A DNA stretch of 34,665 nt from Candidatus Scybalocola faecipullorum (GTDB lineage Bacteria > Bacillota > Clostridia > Lachnospirales > Lachnospiraceae): assembly GCA_018716485.1 (NCBI GenBank), contig DVJY01000057.1:1-34665 (forward strand), given 5' to 3'. The translations under genes were made by a program, and so were the position numbers. Each line of letters begins with the position of its first letter. Position 1 is the stretch's first letter. This document shows positions 15,515 to 23,731 of the stretch, one piece after another. The notes under the pieces are model-generated. The model saw nothing but the letters and a program-made list of their open reading frames with translations, did no database searches and was not told the DNA's origin.

Positions 15515-16453
15515 ATGAAAAAGAAAAAAATGCTTTTAATCATTAATCCCAAGTCCGGCAAAAACCAGATTAAGCCGAATTTGTGTGATATTATAGATCT
15601 GTATGTTTCCAACGGATATATCGTAACGGTACACACGACGCGTTATGCGCGGGATGCGCGGCAGATTGCGAAAAAAATGGCTAAAGATTATGATATTATT
15701 GTGTGTGCCGGCGGCGACGGAACGTTGGATGAAGTCTGTTCAGGTCTTCTGGACAGCGAGAGCAATACAGTGCTTGGCTATATTCCGGCTGGTACGACCA
15801 ATGATTTTGCCAAAAGTCTGGGTATTACCTCGAAAGTGATGAATGCTGCCCAGACGGTACTCACAGGCACGCCATTTGCCTGTGATCTCGGCGAATTTAA
15901 TGGCACGCCGTTTATTTATGTGGCCGCGTTCGGCGCATTTACGCAGGTGTCTTATTCGACACCGCAGTCGATGAAAAATATGATGGGGCATACAGCGTAT
16001 GTTATAGAAGGCATAAAAAGCCTGGGCAATATAAAGCCGTATCATGCTGTCTGTGAGTTTGGCGGGCATGTTGTCGAGAACGATTTTATTTACGGGATGG
16101 TGACAAATTCAGTTTCAGTGGGCGGATTTAAAAGCGTCAGCGGCGTAGAAGCGAAACTGGATGACGGACTGTTTGAAGTACTGCTGATTAAGATGCCGAA
16201 AAATTTGATTGAAATTCAGATGATCGCGACGGCGCTTTTGACGCAGAAAGTTGACGAACAGCTGATGTTTTTTGGGAAAGCGGATAAAATTACAGTAACG
16301 TCTGATGATGAAATCGCGTGGACGCTGGATGGCGAGGATGGAGGCGCATGGCGTAAAGTGGAAATCATTACACGTCATAAAGCAGTGCGGATCATACGGC
16401 CGACACAGGCGCTGGAAGAGAGATACGACGAAAACAAAGATAAAGGGCTTTGA
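15515..16453 (+). CDS. Diacylglycerol/lipid kinase (DagK/YegS family)
   Basis: The 312-residue cytosolic enzyme phosphorylates diacylglycerol or a related lipid with ATP, recycling it into phospholipid synthesis. Family motifs are INPKSGK (about 10-16), the nucleotide-binding GGDGT (66-70) followed by LDEV, and GYIPAGTTNDFAKSLG. The C-terminal beta-sandwich includes VGGFKSVSGVEAKLDDGLFEVL, with the acidic pattern typical of YegS/DgkB enzymes. ATG 15515 follows AAGGAGG (15501-15507); the longer frame lacks a ribosome site. It is followed after 48 bases by cardiolipin synthase, whose promoter overlaps this gene's stop codon. The neighbouring phospholipid gene supports the lipid role; the exact substrate is not certain. 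Confidence 0.9.
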   Translation: MKKKKMLLIINPKSGKNQIKPNLCDIIDLYVSNGYIVTVHTTRYARDARQIAKKMAKDYDIIVCAGGDGTLDEVCSGLLDSESNTVLGYIPAGTTNDFAKSLGITSKVMNAAQTVLTGTPFACDLGEFNGTPFIYVAAFGAFTQVSYSTPQSMKNMMGHTAYVIEGIKSLGNIKPYHAVCEFGGHVVENDFIYGMVTNSVSVGGFKSVSGVEAKLDDGLFEVLLIKMPKNLIEIQMIATALLTQKVDEQLMFFGKADKITVTSDDEIAWTLDGEDGGAWRKVEIITRHKAVRIIRPTQALEERYDENKDKGL

Positions 16454-16478
16454 CGCAGACGGATTTTATAGGTATAAT
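16450..16478 (+). promoter_or_regulatory. Promoter for cardiolipin synthase overlapping the dagK-like stop codon
   Basis: TTGACG (16450-16455) and TATAAT (16473-16478) with a 17-base spacer. The TGA stop of the lipid kinase (16451-16453) is part of the -35 hexamer. Confidence 0.75.
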
Positions 16479-16501
16479 AAGTCTGTAAAAGAGGTGAACG
16501 G

Positions 16502-18031
16502 ATGAAAATATTACGAAAAAGATATCAGGGGATTATACGTGCGGCCACAGTCGGCGTTGGTGTGCTTTTACAGATTGCATTTTTAATGCTGATGACTGAA
16601 TTGATGAAAGAATATTCGTCATGGTTTTATATTATCATTGAAATTTTCAGTATTTGTCTTGTATTTTCGCTGGTCAATGACAGCGAGTCATATCAGCAGT
16701 TCTGGATTATTATAGTCCTTGTTCTTCCGGTATTTGGATTTTTCCTGTATTTTATGTGGGGACGGAAACGGACAAATTCTAAAATTCATAAACGCATCAG
16801 AGCTGTTCAGGAAAAAAGCCGTCAGTTTAAAATCCAGGATCAGGAAATTATCAACGGGTTCAGTGAGAAACATCCCAATAAGGCGCAGATCAGCAAGCGC
16901 TTGATCAAAGAAGGTTTTATGCTCTATGACAAAACGAAAGTAACCTATTTTGATGTGGGCGAGAAAAAGTTTGAGGCCCTTTACCGGGATATGGAAAATG
17001 CGAAGAAATTTATTTTTCTGGAGTATTATATCATTAAAGACGGACAGGTATGGCAGCGCATTAAAGAGATTGCCGCAAGAAAGGTTCAGGAGGGCGTGGA
17101 AGTCAGGCTGCTCTATGATGATTTTGGTTCTCTTGTCATTAATACTCTGGAATTCAGAGATGAACTGGCAGCCCTTGGTATACGCTTCAGCGTGTTTTCT
17201 CCGATCAATAAAGAAGCAACACGTCTGACATTTAATTATAGAAATCATCAAAAAATTGCAATTATCGACGGTAATATCGGTTATTCCGGCGGCCTGAATC
17301 TGGCCGATGAGTATGCAAACCTTATTGTCCGTTTCGGACATTGGAAGGATACGGCTGTGCGTCTTGAAGGTCCGGGCGTATGGGGGCTGACGTCCATTTT
17401 CCTTGAAATGTGGGAAATTTCCAAAGGTTATGATAATCTGGACTATGAAAAATACCGTCCGAATGTCAGCTTTGAAACCGGCGGCTATGTGCAGCCGCTG
17501 TCGGATGGCCCTGCCAATAATCCGAACAATCCCATATGGGATACGTATATGCATGTCATCAGCAAGGCCAGAGAATATGTGTATTTCACGACACCGTATC
17601 TTGTTCTTGAAGAAGACATGGTTAAAAATTTGTGCAGAGCGGCAAAGAGCGGCGTTGATGTCCGCATTGTAACGCCGAGACAGTATGACAAATGGTATGT
17701 TTACATGGTAAACATTGAAAATTACGGACCGCTTTTAAAAAGCGGTGTCCGCATTTTTGAGTATCTGCCGGGGTTTGTCCACTCAAAGACTGCAGTGGAA
17801 GATGATGAGTGTGCCATCTGCGGAAGTATTAATATGGACTATCGCAGTTTCTATCTTCATTATGAATGTGGTGTATTCATGAGCGATACGCCGGCAGTGA
17901 TGGATATTAAAGAAGACATTTTGGATATGATCAAAAAGAGTGAGGAAATCACTTATGAAAAATGGCGCCGCCGGCCAATATGGCAGAAGATTGTGCAGTG
18001 GGTTCTGAAGCTTTTTTCACCGCTTCTGTAA
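16502..18031 (+). CDS. cls: Cardiolipin synthase (phospholipase D family)
   Basis: The 509-residue membrane enzyme condenses two phosphatidylglycerol molecules into cardiolipin and glycerol. Two N-terminal transmembrane segments (about 15-85, ending GFFLYFMWGRK) precede two HKD half-sites: H249-Q-K-x4-D-G-x5-G-G and H427-S-K-x4-D, followed by CGSINMD. Both are intact and the length is standard for the Cls family. The ATG follows AGAGGTGAACGG. It has its own promoter. The response regulator starts 24 bases downstream, so cls and the two-component genes are probably cotranscribed, linking membrane composition to the peptide-antibiotic module. This operon link is inferred from spacing. Confidence 0.93.
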   Translation: MKILRKRYQGIIRAATVGVGVLLQIAFLMLMTELMKEYSSWFYIIIEIFSICLVFSLVNDSESYQQFWIIIVLVLPVFGFFLYFMWGRKRTNSKIHKRIRAVQEKSRQFKIQDQEIINGFSEKHPNKAQISKRLIKEGFMLYDKTKVTYFDVGEKKFEALYRDMENAKKFIFLEYYIIKDGQVWQRIKEIAARKVQEGVEVRLLYDDFGSLVINTLEFRDELAALGIRFSVFSPINKEATRLTFNYRNHQKIAIIDGNIGYSGGLNLADEYANLIVRFGHWKDTAVRLEGPGVWGLTSIFLEMWEISKGYDNLDYEKYRPNVSFETGGYVQPLSDGPANNPNNPIWDTYMHVISKAREYVYFTTPYLVLEEDMVKNLCRAAKSGVDVRIVTPRQYDKWYVYMVNIENYGPLLKSGVRIFEYLPGFVHSKTAVEDDECAICGSINMDYRSFYLHYECGVFMSDTPAVMDIKEDILDMIKKSEEITYEKWRRRPIWQKIVQWVLKLFSPLL

Positions 18032-18054
18032 TTGACGCGGAAAGGAAGATCGTG

Positions 18055-18732
18055 ATGCGATATAAAGTATTAATTGTCGAAGATGATGGGGCGATTGCCC
18101 GGACAGCGGCGGCTTATTTATCCAAGTGGGGGTATGACAGCATCATTGCCGACGACTTTTCAGATATATATAAATTATTTATGTCATGCAGCCCGCAGAT
18201 TGTACTGATGGATATTTCTCTGCCGTTTTATAACGGATATTACTGGTGTGAGCGTATTCGGAAAATATCTAAAGTGCCGATGATCTTTATCTCTTCTCAG
18301 AGTGAGCCTATCGATATGATCATGGCGATGAATATGGGCGCCGATGATTATATTGTCAAGCCGTTCGATCTTTCTGTACTTACAGCAAAGATCGGCGCGC
18401 TTGTGCGCAGGGCCTATGATTATCAGGAACATCAGGAAGGACTGGCATTCAGAGATGCATTTTTAAATCTTTCTGAGGCGGCGCTTTACGCCGGAGAGAA
18501 AAAGGTAGAACTGACGCGCAATGAACTGAAAATTTTTCAGACCCTTCTGGAACATAAAAATTCGGTTGTTACACGGGATGAACTAATGAAGCGCCTGTGG
18601 GATGACGAAAGCTTTATCGACGACAACACATTGACTGTCAATGTGGCGCGGCTGCGCAGGAAACTGGAAGCTTACGGATATTTAGATTGTATTGAAACAA
18701 AAAAAGGTTTGGGGTATGTGCTGAATGAATGA
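18055..18732 (+). CDS. OmpR/PhoB-type response regulator (BceR-like)
   Basis: The 225-residue regulator has a receiver domain (about 1-118) with acidic pocket E9-D10-D11, phosphorylation site D53 (LMDISLP) and K102 (IVKPF). A winged-helix DNA-binding domain follows (about 125-225), with ELTRNELKIFQTLL and the recognition region DDNTLTVNVARLRRKL. It overlaps the start of a short sensor kinase gene by eight bases, and an ABC transporter with a FtsX-type permease follows. This is the BceRSAB layout that senses and removes bacitracin-like or lantibiotic peptides. ATG 18055 was chosen since GGAAG lies six bases ahead; the longer frame overlaps cls. A matching binding site is predicted at 19744-19757. 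Confidence 0.9.
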   Translation: MRYKVLIVEDDGAIARTAAAYLSKWGYDSIIADDFSDIYKLFMSCSPQIVLMDISLPFYNGYYWCERIRKISKVPMIFISSQSEPIDMIMAMNMGADDYIVKPFDLSVLTAKIGALVRRAYDYQEHQEGLAFRDAFLNLSEAALYAGEKKVELTRNELKIFQTLLEHKNSVVTRDELMKRLWDDESFIDDNTLTVNVARLRRKLEAYGYLDCIETKKGLGYVLNE

Positions 18733-19777
18733 TGAATTAAAAACCATTGCCGGATATTTAAAATCGCAGTGGCCGGCTCTTGCAGTGCTGGGCATAGCCG
18801 CGGCGATTTTTTCAGCGTTAAATGTGCTCAGCCGGGATGGGAGCGTAGATGTGTATTACGGAATATTTCTTCTTGTTGTGCTGGCGCTGTGTGTATTATT
18901 GGCAAATTATCTCGTATACCGGCAGCGGGTCAAAAAATTGATGCGCGGCGAGCGCAATGTCAGTCTGGATTTTTCAGATCTGCCAAAGCCTTATGATGCC
19001 CAGTCGCAGCAATATACGGCCATCATTGACAAGCTTCACCGCAAAATGACGGAAACTGTCAGTAAAATTCAGGAAGATTATACTGAACAGCTGGATTACT
19101 ATTCCATGTGGATCCATCAGATTAAAACGCCGATTTCCGCAATGAGGCTGATGATTCAGGCGGATCAGACGCTGACGGATAAGATGGCGTGGGAGGCGGA
19201 AATTTTTAAAATCGAGCAGTATGCATCAATGGTTTTATGGTATGTACGGCTTTCAGATCTTGCCGAAGATATGATTTTTGAAACAGTGCCGCTGCATCCG
19301 CTTGTCTGTGCCAGTGTCAAAAAATACAGTACGATTTTCATACATAAGCATTTGGCGGTGGATATCGAAGATTTTGATATTTCAGCGGTTTCCGATGCCA
19401 AATGGCTGGCGGTGATTTTTGAGCAGTTTCTGTCCAATAGTTTAAAATATTCCTCAAAAGGAACGATACGGATCAAATGCAGGCGGGTCAATGGAACAGA
19501 GGCGGAGCTGATAATCCGGGATGAAGGCATCGGCATACGCGCAGAGGATATTCCAAGGATTTTTGATAAAGGCTATACAGGCTACAACGGACGTATTTAC
19601 GAAAAATCTACGGGCATCGGACTTTATATGGCGAAAAAAGCGGCGGATCATCTCGGGGTCAGACTGGAGGTTACATCACTGTACGGCAAATGGACAGAAG
19701 CAGCTATTTACTGCCCGGCAGTCAGAGAAAAATCTTTTTTAAGTGACATAAATGTAAGAAACGGAAAAGAAATGTAA
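18725..19777 (+). CDS. Intramembrane-sensing histidine kinase (BceS-like)
   Basis: The 350-residue kinase has two closely spaced transmembrane helices (about 15-60) and almost no extracellular loop, the hallmark of BceS-type kinases that read the state of a partner ABC transporter. The phosphoacceptor is H131 in WIHQIKTPISAMRLM. The ATP domain shows EQFLSNSLKYS (N box), RDEGIGI (G1), FDKGYTG (F) and STGIGLYMAKK (G2). It overlaps the response regulator gene by eight bases and is followed after 118 bases by the ABC ATPase. The last codons contain a TnACA-N4-TGTAA sequence likely to be a binding site for the cognate regulator. Confidence 0.92.
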   Translation: MNDELKTIAGYLKSQWPALAVLGIAAAIFSALNVLSRDGSVDVYYGIFLLVVLALCVLLANYLVYRQRVKKLMRGERNVSLDFSDLPKPYDAQSQQYTAIIDKLHRKMTETVSKIQEDYTEQLDYYSMWIHQIKTPISAMRLMIQADQTLTDKMAWEAEIFKIEQYASMVLWYVRLSDLAEDMIFETVPLHPLVCASVKKYSTIFIHKHLAVDIEDFDISAVSDAKWLAVIFEQFLSNSLKYSSKGTIRIKCRRVNGTEAELIIRDEGIGIRAEDIPRIFDKGYTGYNGRIYEKSTGIGLYMAKKAADHLGVRLEVTSLYGKWTEAAIYCPAVREKSFLSDINVRNGKEM

Positions 19778-19816
19778 GCTTAATCTAAGGCGGCGCATTT
19801 CTTTTTTTCGTATACT
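19744..19816 (+). promoter_or_regulatory. Predicted BceR-type binding site and promoter for the ABC transporter
   Basis: TGACA-taaa-TGTAA (19744-19757) matches the published BceR-type consensus TnACA-N4-TGTAA exactly. A second half-site TGTAA lies at 19773-19777. A -10 hexamer TATACT is at 19811-19816, with a poor -35 (AGGCGG) at 17 bases, as expected for an activator-dependent promoter. The site is inside the kinase's 3' end. Confidence 0.6.
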
Positions 19817-19895
19817 GATATCAAGATCAAAAGAACATATACAGGTATCGGATATATCCGTGTTTGTGTTTTAAAGCAAGAAGGGAGTGCAGGTA

Positions 19896-20663
19896 ATGGC
19901 GTTATTGGATGTCATTCATATTAAAAAAATCTACAGTACGAAGCAAAGCAGTCAGCAGTGTATTGCGCTGAAGGATATCAGTTTTAAAGTGGAGCCGGGA
20001 GAGTTTATTGCGGTGATGGGGCCGAGCGGTTCGGGAAAGACAACTTTGCTGAATATCCTCGCATCCTTGGATAAGCCGACAGCCGGCAAAGTTATTTTGG
20101 ATGGTCAGGATATGGGAAAAATAAAAAACAGAGAATTATCTTCATTCAGAAGAAACAATCTCGGTTTCGTATTTCAGGATTTTAATCTGCTGGATACGTT
20201 TTCAGTGAAAGACAATATTCTTCTGCCGCTGGTACTTTCAAGAACACCGTATGAAAAAATGGAAGCAAGGCTGATGCCTCTGGCAAAACAGCTGGGTATT
20301 GTCCCACTGCTTGAAAAATATCCTTATGAGATCTCAGGCGGTGAGAAACAGCGCTGTGCCGCTGCCCGGGCGCTGATCACGGAGCCGAAGCTTCTGCTTG
20401 CCGATGAGCCGACAGGAGCGCTTGACACGAAATCGTCGGCCAATTTAATGCGTATGCTGGAGCGTTTTAACAGTCTGGGACAGACCATTCTTATGGTGAC
20501 GCACAGCGCTCAGGCAGCAGCTTATGCCCGCCGTGTATTGTTTATCCGTGACGGTGAATTGTTTAACCAGTTATATAAAGGGGATGAGGATAATCGGACA
20601 TTTTTTGAGAAAATCATGTCTGCGACAACGGTTTTGACTGCCGGAGGTGAGGATTTTGCGTAG
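19896..20663 (+). CDS. ABC transporter ATPase (BceA-like)
   Basis: The 255-residue ATPase belongs to the MacB/LolD-type family that powers FtsX-like permeases. Motifs are Walker A GPSGSGKT, Q-loop FVFQDFNLLD, signature ISGGEKQR, Walker B LLLADEPTGALD and switch MVTHS. These are all normal. ATG 19896 follows GAAGGGAG with eight bases of spacing, preferred over the in-frame GTG at 19887 that lies on the ribosome site. The end overlaps the permease start by eight bases. Together they would sense and remove cell-wall-targeting peptides by freeing lipid II-cycle intermediates, in concert with the kinase just upstream (established for Bce systems, inferred here). Confidence 0.92.
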   Translation: MALLDVIHIKKIYSTKQSSQQCIALKDISFKVEPGEFIAVMGPSGSGKTTLLNILASLDKPTAGKVILDGQDMGKIKNRELSSFRRNNLGFVFQDFNLLDTFSVKDNILLPLVLSRTPYEKMEARLMPLAKQLGIVPLLEKYPYEISGGEKQRCAAARALITEPKLLLADEPTGALDTKSSANLMRMLERFNSLGQTILMVTHSAQAAAYARRVLFIRDGELFNQLYKGDEDNRTFFEKIMSATTVLTAGGEDFA

Positions 20664-22731
20664 TGGATTTTATTTAAAACTGGCCTGCTCAAATTTAAAG
20701 CGTAATCGGGGCGTTTACATGCCGTTTGTGTTTGCATCGGCGCTGATGGTGCTTGTATATTATGTGTTTGGTGTGATCACGGACAACCCGGGCATGGCTA
20801 ATGTGCCAAGTTCGGAAACGCTGAATTTGATTATGCGCATCGGCGGTGTTGTAGCTATAGGTTTTTCAGTTATTTTTATTTTCTATGCCAATAGTTTTTT
20901 AATCCGGCGCAGAAAAAAAGAAATTGCTCTTTACGGCGTGCTGGGGCTTGAAAAACGGCATGTGGCAGTGATGATGACTTTTGAGACTGCCCTCTGCGCG
21001 TTTGCAGCCATTGCACTGGGCATTATTTTTGGAATGATTTTTGCCAAACTGGCTTTTCTGGTTTTGATGAAAATGATTCATCTTACCCAGTCAAGCACCC
21101 TTGTTTTTGAAATTGAGCCTGTCATCGATACGGTAAGATTGTTTTTGGTGACTTTTCTGCTGACACTGATCTACAATCTGTTTCAGGTACAGCTTGGATC
21201 GCCGGCCCAGCTGCTTAAAAGTGAGAATAAAGGTGAAAAAGAACCAAAGGGTTCTCTTGCAATGACGGTGGTTGGTCTTTTGTTTATCCTTGCCGGATAT
21301 GTGGGCGCTCAGATAATGGATAGTGCCGGATTGATTTTTGTGATGGCGGCGCCGACGATTATTTGTGTTGTTATAGGCACTTACCTGCTGTTTATGGCAG
21401 GCAGTATCTTCGTTTTAAAGAAGCTTAAAAGCAGACGAAAACTGTATTATAAACCGGAAAATTTTATTGCCGTTTCCGGCCTGATGTACCGTATGAAGCA
21501 AAATTCTGTCGGCCTTGCCAGTATATGTATTTTGTGTACGATGGTCGTCATTACATTGTCAACGACAGTCAGTATGAATGTAGGCGCCGAATCTTCAGCA
21601 AAAGCCGTATCGGTGGATGATGTTTCCGCGTCGTCCATGCCGGAAGAAGAATACAAAGCGGTGACAGAAGCAGCCATTGAAAAATATGCGCCGATGTATC
21701 ATGTGACTGTGGATGAACTGTATTTTTATCCTGATAAAAATTTTGTCGGTGTTTTCGATGACGATGGAACAGTGGTTACAGCGTGGAAAAAAGAATATAT
21801 GGGTTATTCGCTGACCGGGGATTTTGTGACTTTTCAGTTAATGTCTGCACAGACGTATGAGGATATTACCGGGGAAATGCTGGAACTTTCAGGCAATGAG
21901 GCAATAGTCATCTATGCAGATCAGGTTCCGGAGAAAATGGATCAGGGCGCTTTTAAGACAGATTTTGAAAAATATGTTCAAAAAGGCAGGGAACTCAGGT
22001 TTTATGACGACGGCTCTGTTTCCTCACAAGGCCTTGAGGAACAGCATTTGATCGACGGATCGCTTATGATCACTGATGTCAGAGACAATCCGAAACTGAC
22101 ACAGGGAAAATACAGTGTGCGCCAGCAGATTTTTTTGATCGTTGCCGATGATGATATGGTAAGCGCATACAGCAATCAGTATTACGATGATGTACGCTAT
22201 TCCATGGTACTTAATTATACGGGAAACAGCGCAGACCGGCAGTCATTTATTAAAGCAGTCAAAGCGGATATGGATGCCACCGGCTACGGAAGTTCATTTA
22301 ACAGTTGGGAACTGATACTTGATACATTTTATATCGGCTACGGCGGCCTGCTGTTTATCGGATGCTTTTTGTCTATTTTATTTTTGATCGCTATGGTCAT
22401 TATCATTTATTATAAACAGATGTCGGAAGGCTACGAGGACAGAGAACGGTATCAGATTTTAATGAAAGTCGGTATTGATGAAAAAGATGTCAAAAGAACA
22501 ATCAGCCGGCAGGTACGGACAATTTTTGTCATGCCTCTGGCCGTGGCCGCGGTGCATGCGGCAGCATCGTTTAAGATGATGGGAATCTTTATCGGTATGG
22601 TTGATCTCATGGGAAACCCTAATTATGCGGTATTTGGTATATGTACATTGGTTGTGGTATGCATTGTGGCGTTGATTTATATGATCGTCTACTGCATTAC
22701 GGCAAATGTGTACTATAAATATATTCATTGA
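20656..22731 (+). CDS. FtsX-type ABC permease with large extracellular domain (BceB-like)
   Basis: The 691-residue permease has about ten transmembrane helices. The N-terminal helix is followed by two groups (residues about 55-180 and 200-260), one helix near 285-305, then a large extracellular domain (about 310-545) and three C-terminal helices. This is the BceB/VraG layout; the extracellular domain carries peptide specificity and the permease relays flux to the kinase. SNLKRNRGVYMPF at the N-terminus is typical. The start is taken as TTG 20656, eight bases after GGAGG (20643-20647); the in-frame GTG 20647 overlaps that site. No terminator is obvious immediately downstream. Confidence 0.9.
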   Translation: MRSGFYLKLACSNLKRNRGVYMPFVFASALMVLVYYVFGVITDNPGMANVPSSETLNLIMRIGGVVAIGFSVIFIFYANSFLIRRRKKEIALYGVLGLEKRHVAVMMTFETALCAFAAIALGIIFGMIFAKLAFLVLMKMIHLTQSSTLVFEIEPVIDTVRLFLVTFLLTLIYNLFQVQLGSPAQLLKSENKGEKEPKGSLAMTVVGLLFILAGYVGAQIMDSAGLIFVMAAPTIICVVIGTYLLFMAGSIFVLKKLKSRRKLYYKPENFIAVSGLMYRMKQNSVGLASICILCTMVVITLSTTVSMNVGAESSAKAVSVDDVSASSMPEEEYKAVTEAAIEKYAPMYHVTVDELYFYPDKNFVGVFDDDGTVVTAWKKEYMGYSLTGDFVTFQLMSAQTYEDITGEMLELSGNEAIVIYADQVPEKMDQGAFKTDFEKYVQKGRELRFYDDGSVSSQGLEEQHLIDGSLMITDVRDNPKLTQGKYSVRQQIFLIVADDDMVSAYSNQYYDDVRYSMVLNYTGNSADRQSFIKAVKADMDATGYGSSFNSWELILDTFYIGYGGLLFIGCFLSILFLIAMVIIIYYKQMSEGYEDRERYQILMKVGIDEKDVKRTISRQVRTIFVMPLAVAAVHAAASFKMMGIFIGMVDLMGNPNYAVFGICTLVVVCIVALIYMIVYCITANVYYKYIH

Positions 22732-22806
22732 CTTTGAAATGTCAGACATATTTGGTAAAATTAGAGTAAAAATTTTACAAAAAACACAAAAAATAGCTGG
22801 CATATA

Positions 22807-22835
22807 TTGTTTTTGTGATAAGATTTCGCTATAAT
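22807..22835 (+). promoter_or_regulatory. Probable thiD promoter
   Basis: TTGTTT (22807-22812) and TATAAT (22830-22835) with a 17-base spacer, about 95 bases before thiD. Confidence 0.55.
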
Positions 22836-22849
22836 AAATACAGGATTTA

Positions 22850-22880
22850 CACAAAGGAGCGGTTAATCCGCTCCTTTGTG
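22850..22880 (+). promoter_or_regulatory. Perfect 13-base-pair hairpin in the thiD leader
   Basis: CACAAAGGAGCGG (22850-22862) pairs perfectly with CCGCTCCTTTGTG (22868-22880). No T-run follows, so it is not a standard terminator. The right arm's CTCCTTT is also complementary to the AAAGGAG Shine-Dalgarno of thiD about 40 bases later, so the hairpin and the sequestered state exclude each other. Confidence 0.6.
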
Positions 22881-22929
22881 CACGATACATTTATCCTCCA
22901 AAGTTAACAATAAAAGGAGAAAGCAGTTT

Positions 22930-23709
22930 ATGAAAACAGTATTAACAATCGCAGGTTCAGACTGCAGCGGCGGTGCAGGGATTCAGGCAGATTTAAAGAC
23001 GATGACAGCCCATAAAGTTTATGGCATGAGTGTGATTACTGCACTGACAGCACAAAATACAACCGGCGTTTATGGTATCTTAGATGCAGGCGCGGATTTT
23101 GTGGGCCGGCAGATGGATTGTGTTTTTAAGGATATTTTTCCGGATGCCGTTAAAATCGGTATGGTATCAAATATTGAGACAATTCAGATGATTGCATCAA
23201 AGCTTCAGCAATATGGCGCGAAAAATATCGTGATCGATCCGGTCATGGTGTCTACGAGCGGCTGTGCGCTCATGAGTCCGGATGCTATGGATACACTGAT
23301 TGAAACACTGCTTCCGCTGGGGGATGTGATTACGCCAAATATCCCGGAAGCTGAAAAATTGTGCGGATTTGAAATTACAACGATTGAAGATATGGTTCGG
23401 GCGGCGGAAGTCATCGGGAAAAATCTTAACGGCAGTATATTGATTAAAGGCGGACATTTAACAGAGACAGCAGATGATCTGCTGTGGCATCAGGGAAACA
23501 TACACTGGTACCACGGAGAGCGGGTTGACAATCCCAATACACACGGTACGGGATGCACATTATCCTCAGCAGTCGCAAGCCGTCTGGCGATGGGATATCC
23601 GGTTGAGGAGAGCATCAGGCTGGCGAAGACGTATATTACAGGAGCGCTGAAAGACGGACTGAACCTTGGTGCGGGCAGCGGGCCGCTGAATCATTGCTTT
23701 TGTCTCTGA
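22930..23709 (+). CDS. thiD: Hydroxymethylpyrimidine/phosphomethylpyrimidine kinase
   Basis: The 259-residue ribokinase-fold enzyme phosphorylates HMP and HMP-P to HMP-PP in thiamine synthesis. The N-terminus VLTIAGSDCSGGAGIQADLKT is the ThiD signature. Further landmarks are ALTAQNTTGV, the substrate region KIGMVSN, IDPVMVSTSG and the anion-hole/catalytic motif NTHGTGCTLSSA. The length is standard. ATG 22930 follows AAAAGGAGAAAG; upstream codons of the longer frame lie in the leader hairpin. No TPP riboswitch is visible and no other thiamine genes are nearby, so it may act in salvage (including of pyridoxal-type substrates, which some ThiD homologues accept). Confidence 0.93.
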   Translation: MKTVLTIAGSDCSGGAGIQADLKTMTAHKVYGMSVITALTAQNTTGVYGILDAGADFVGRQMDCVFKDIFPDAVKIGMVSNIETIQMIASKLQQYGAKNIVIDPVMVSTSGCALMSPDAMDTLIETLLPLGDVITPNIPEAEKLCGFEITTIEDMVRAAEVIGKNLNGSILIKGGHLTETADDLLWHQGNIHWYHGERVDNPNTHGTGCTLSSAVASRLAMGYPVEESIRLAKTYITGALKDGLNLGAGSGPLNHCFCL

Positions 23710-23731
23710 CAGCGTTAAAGAGGTGATTGAT

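Noticed and set aside
22732-22930. Possible TPP riboswitch ahead of thiD
   Set aside because: The conserved CTGAGA and ACCTGATC blocks of the THI element are not present.
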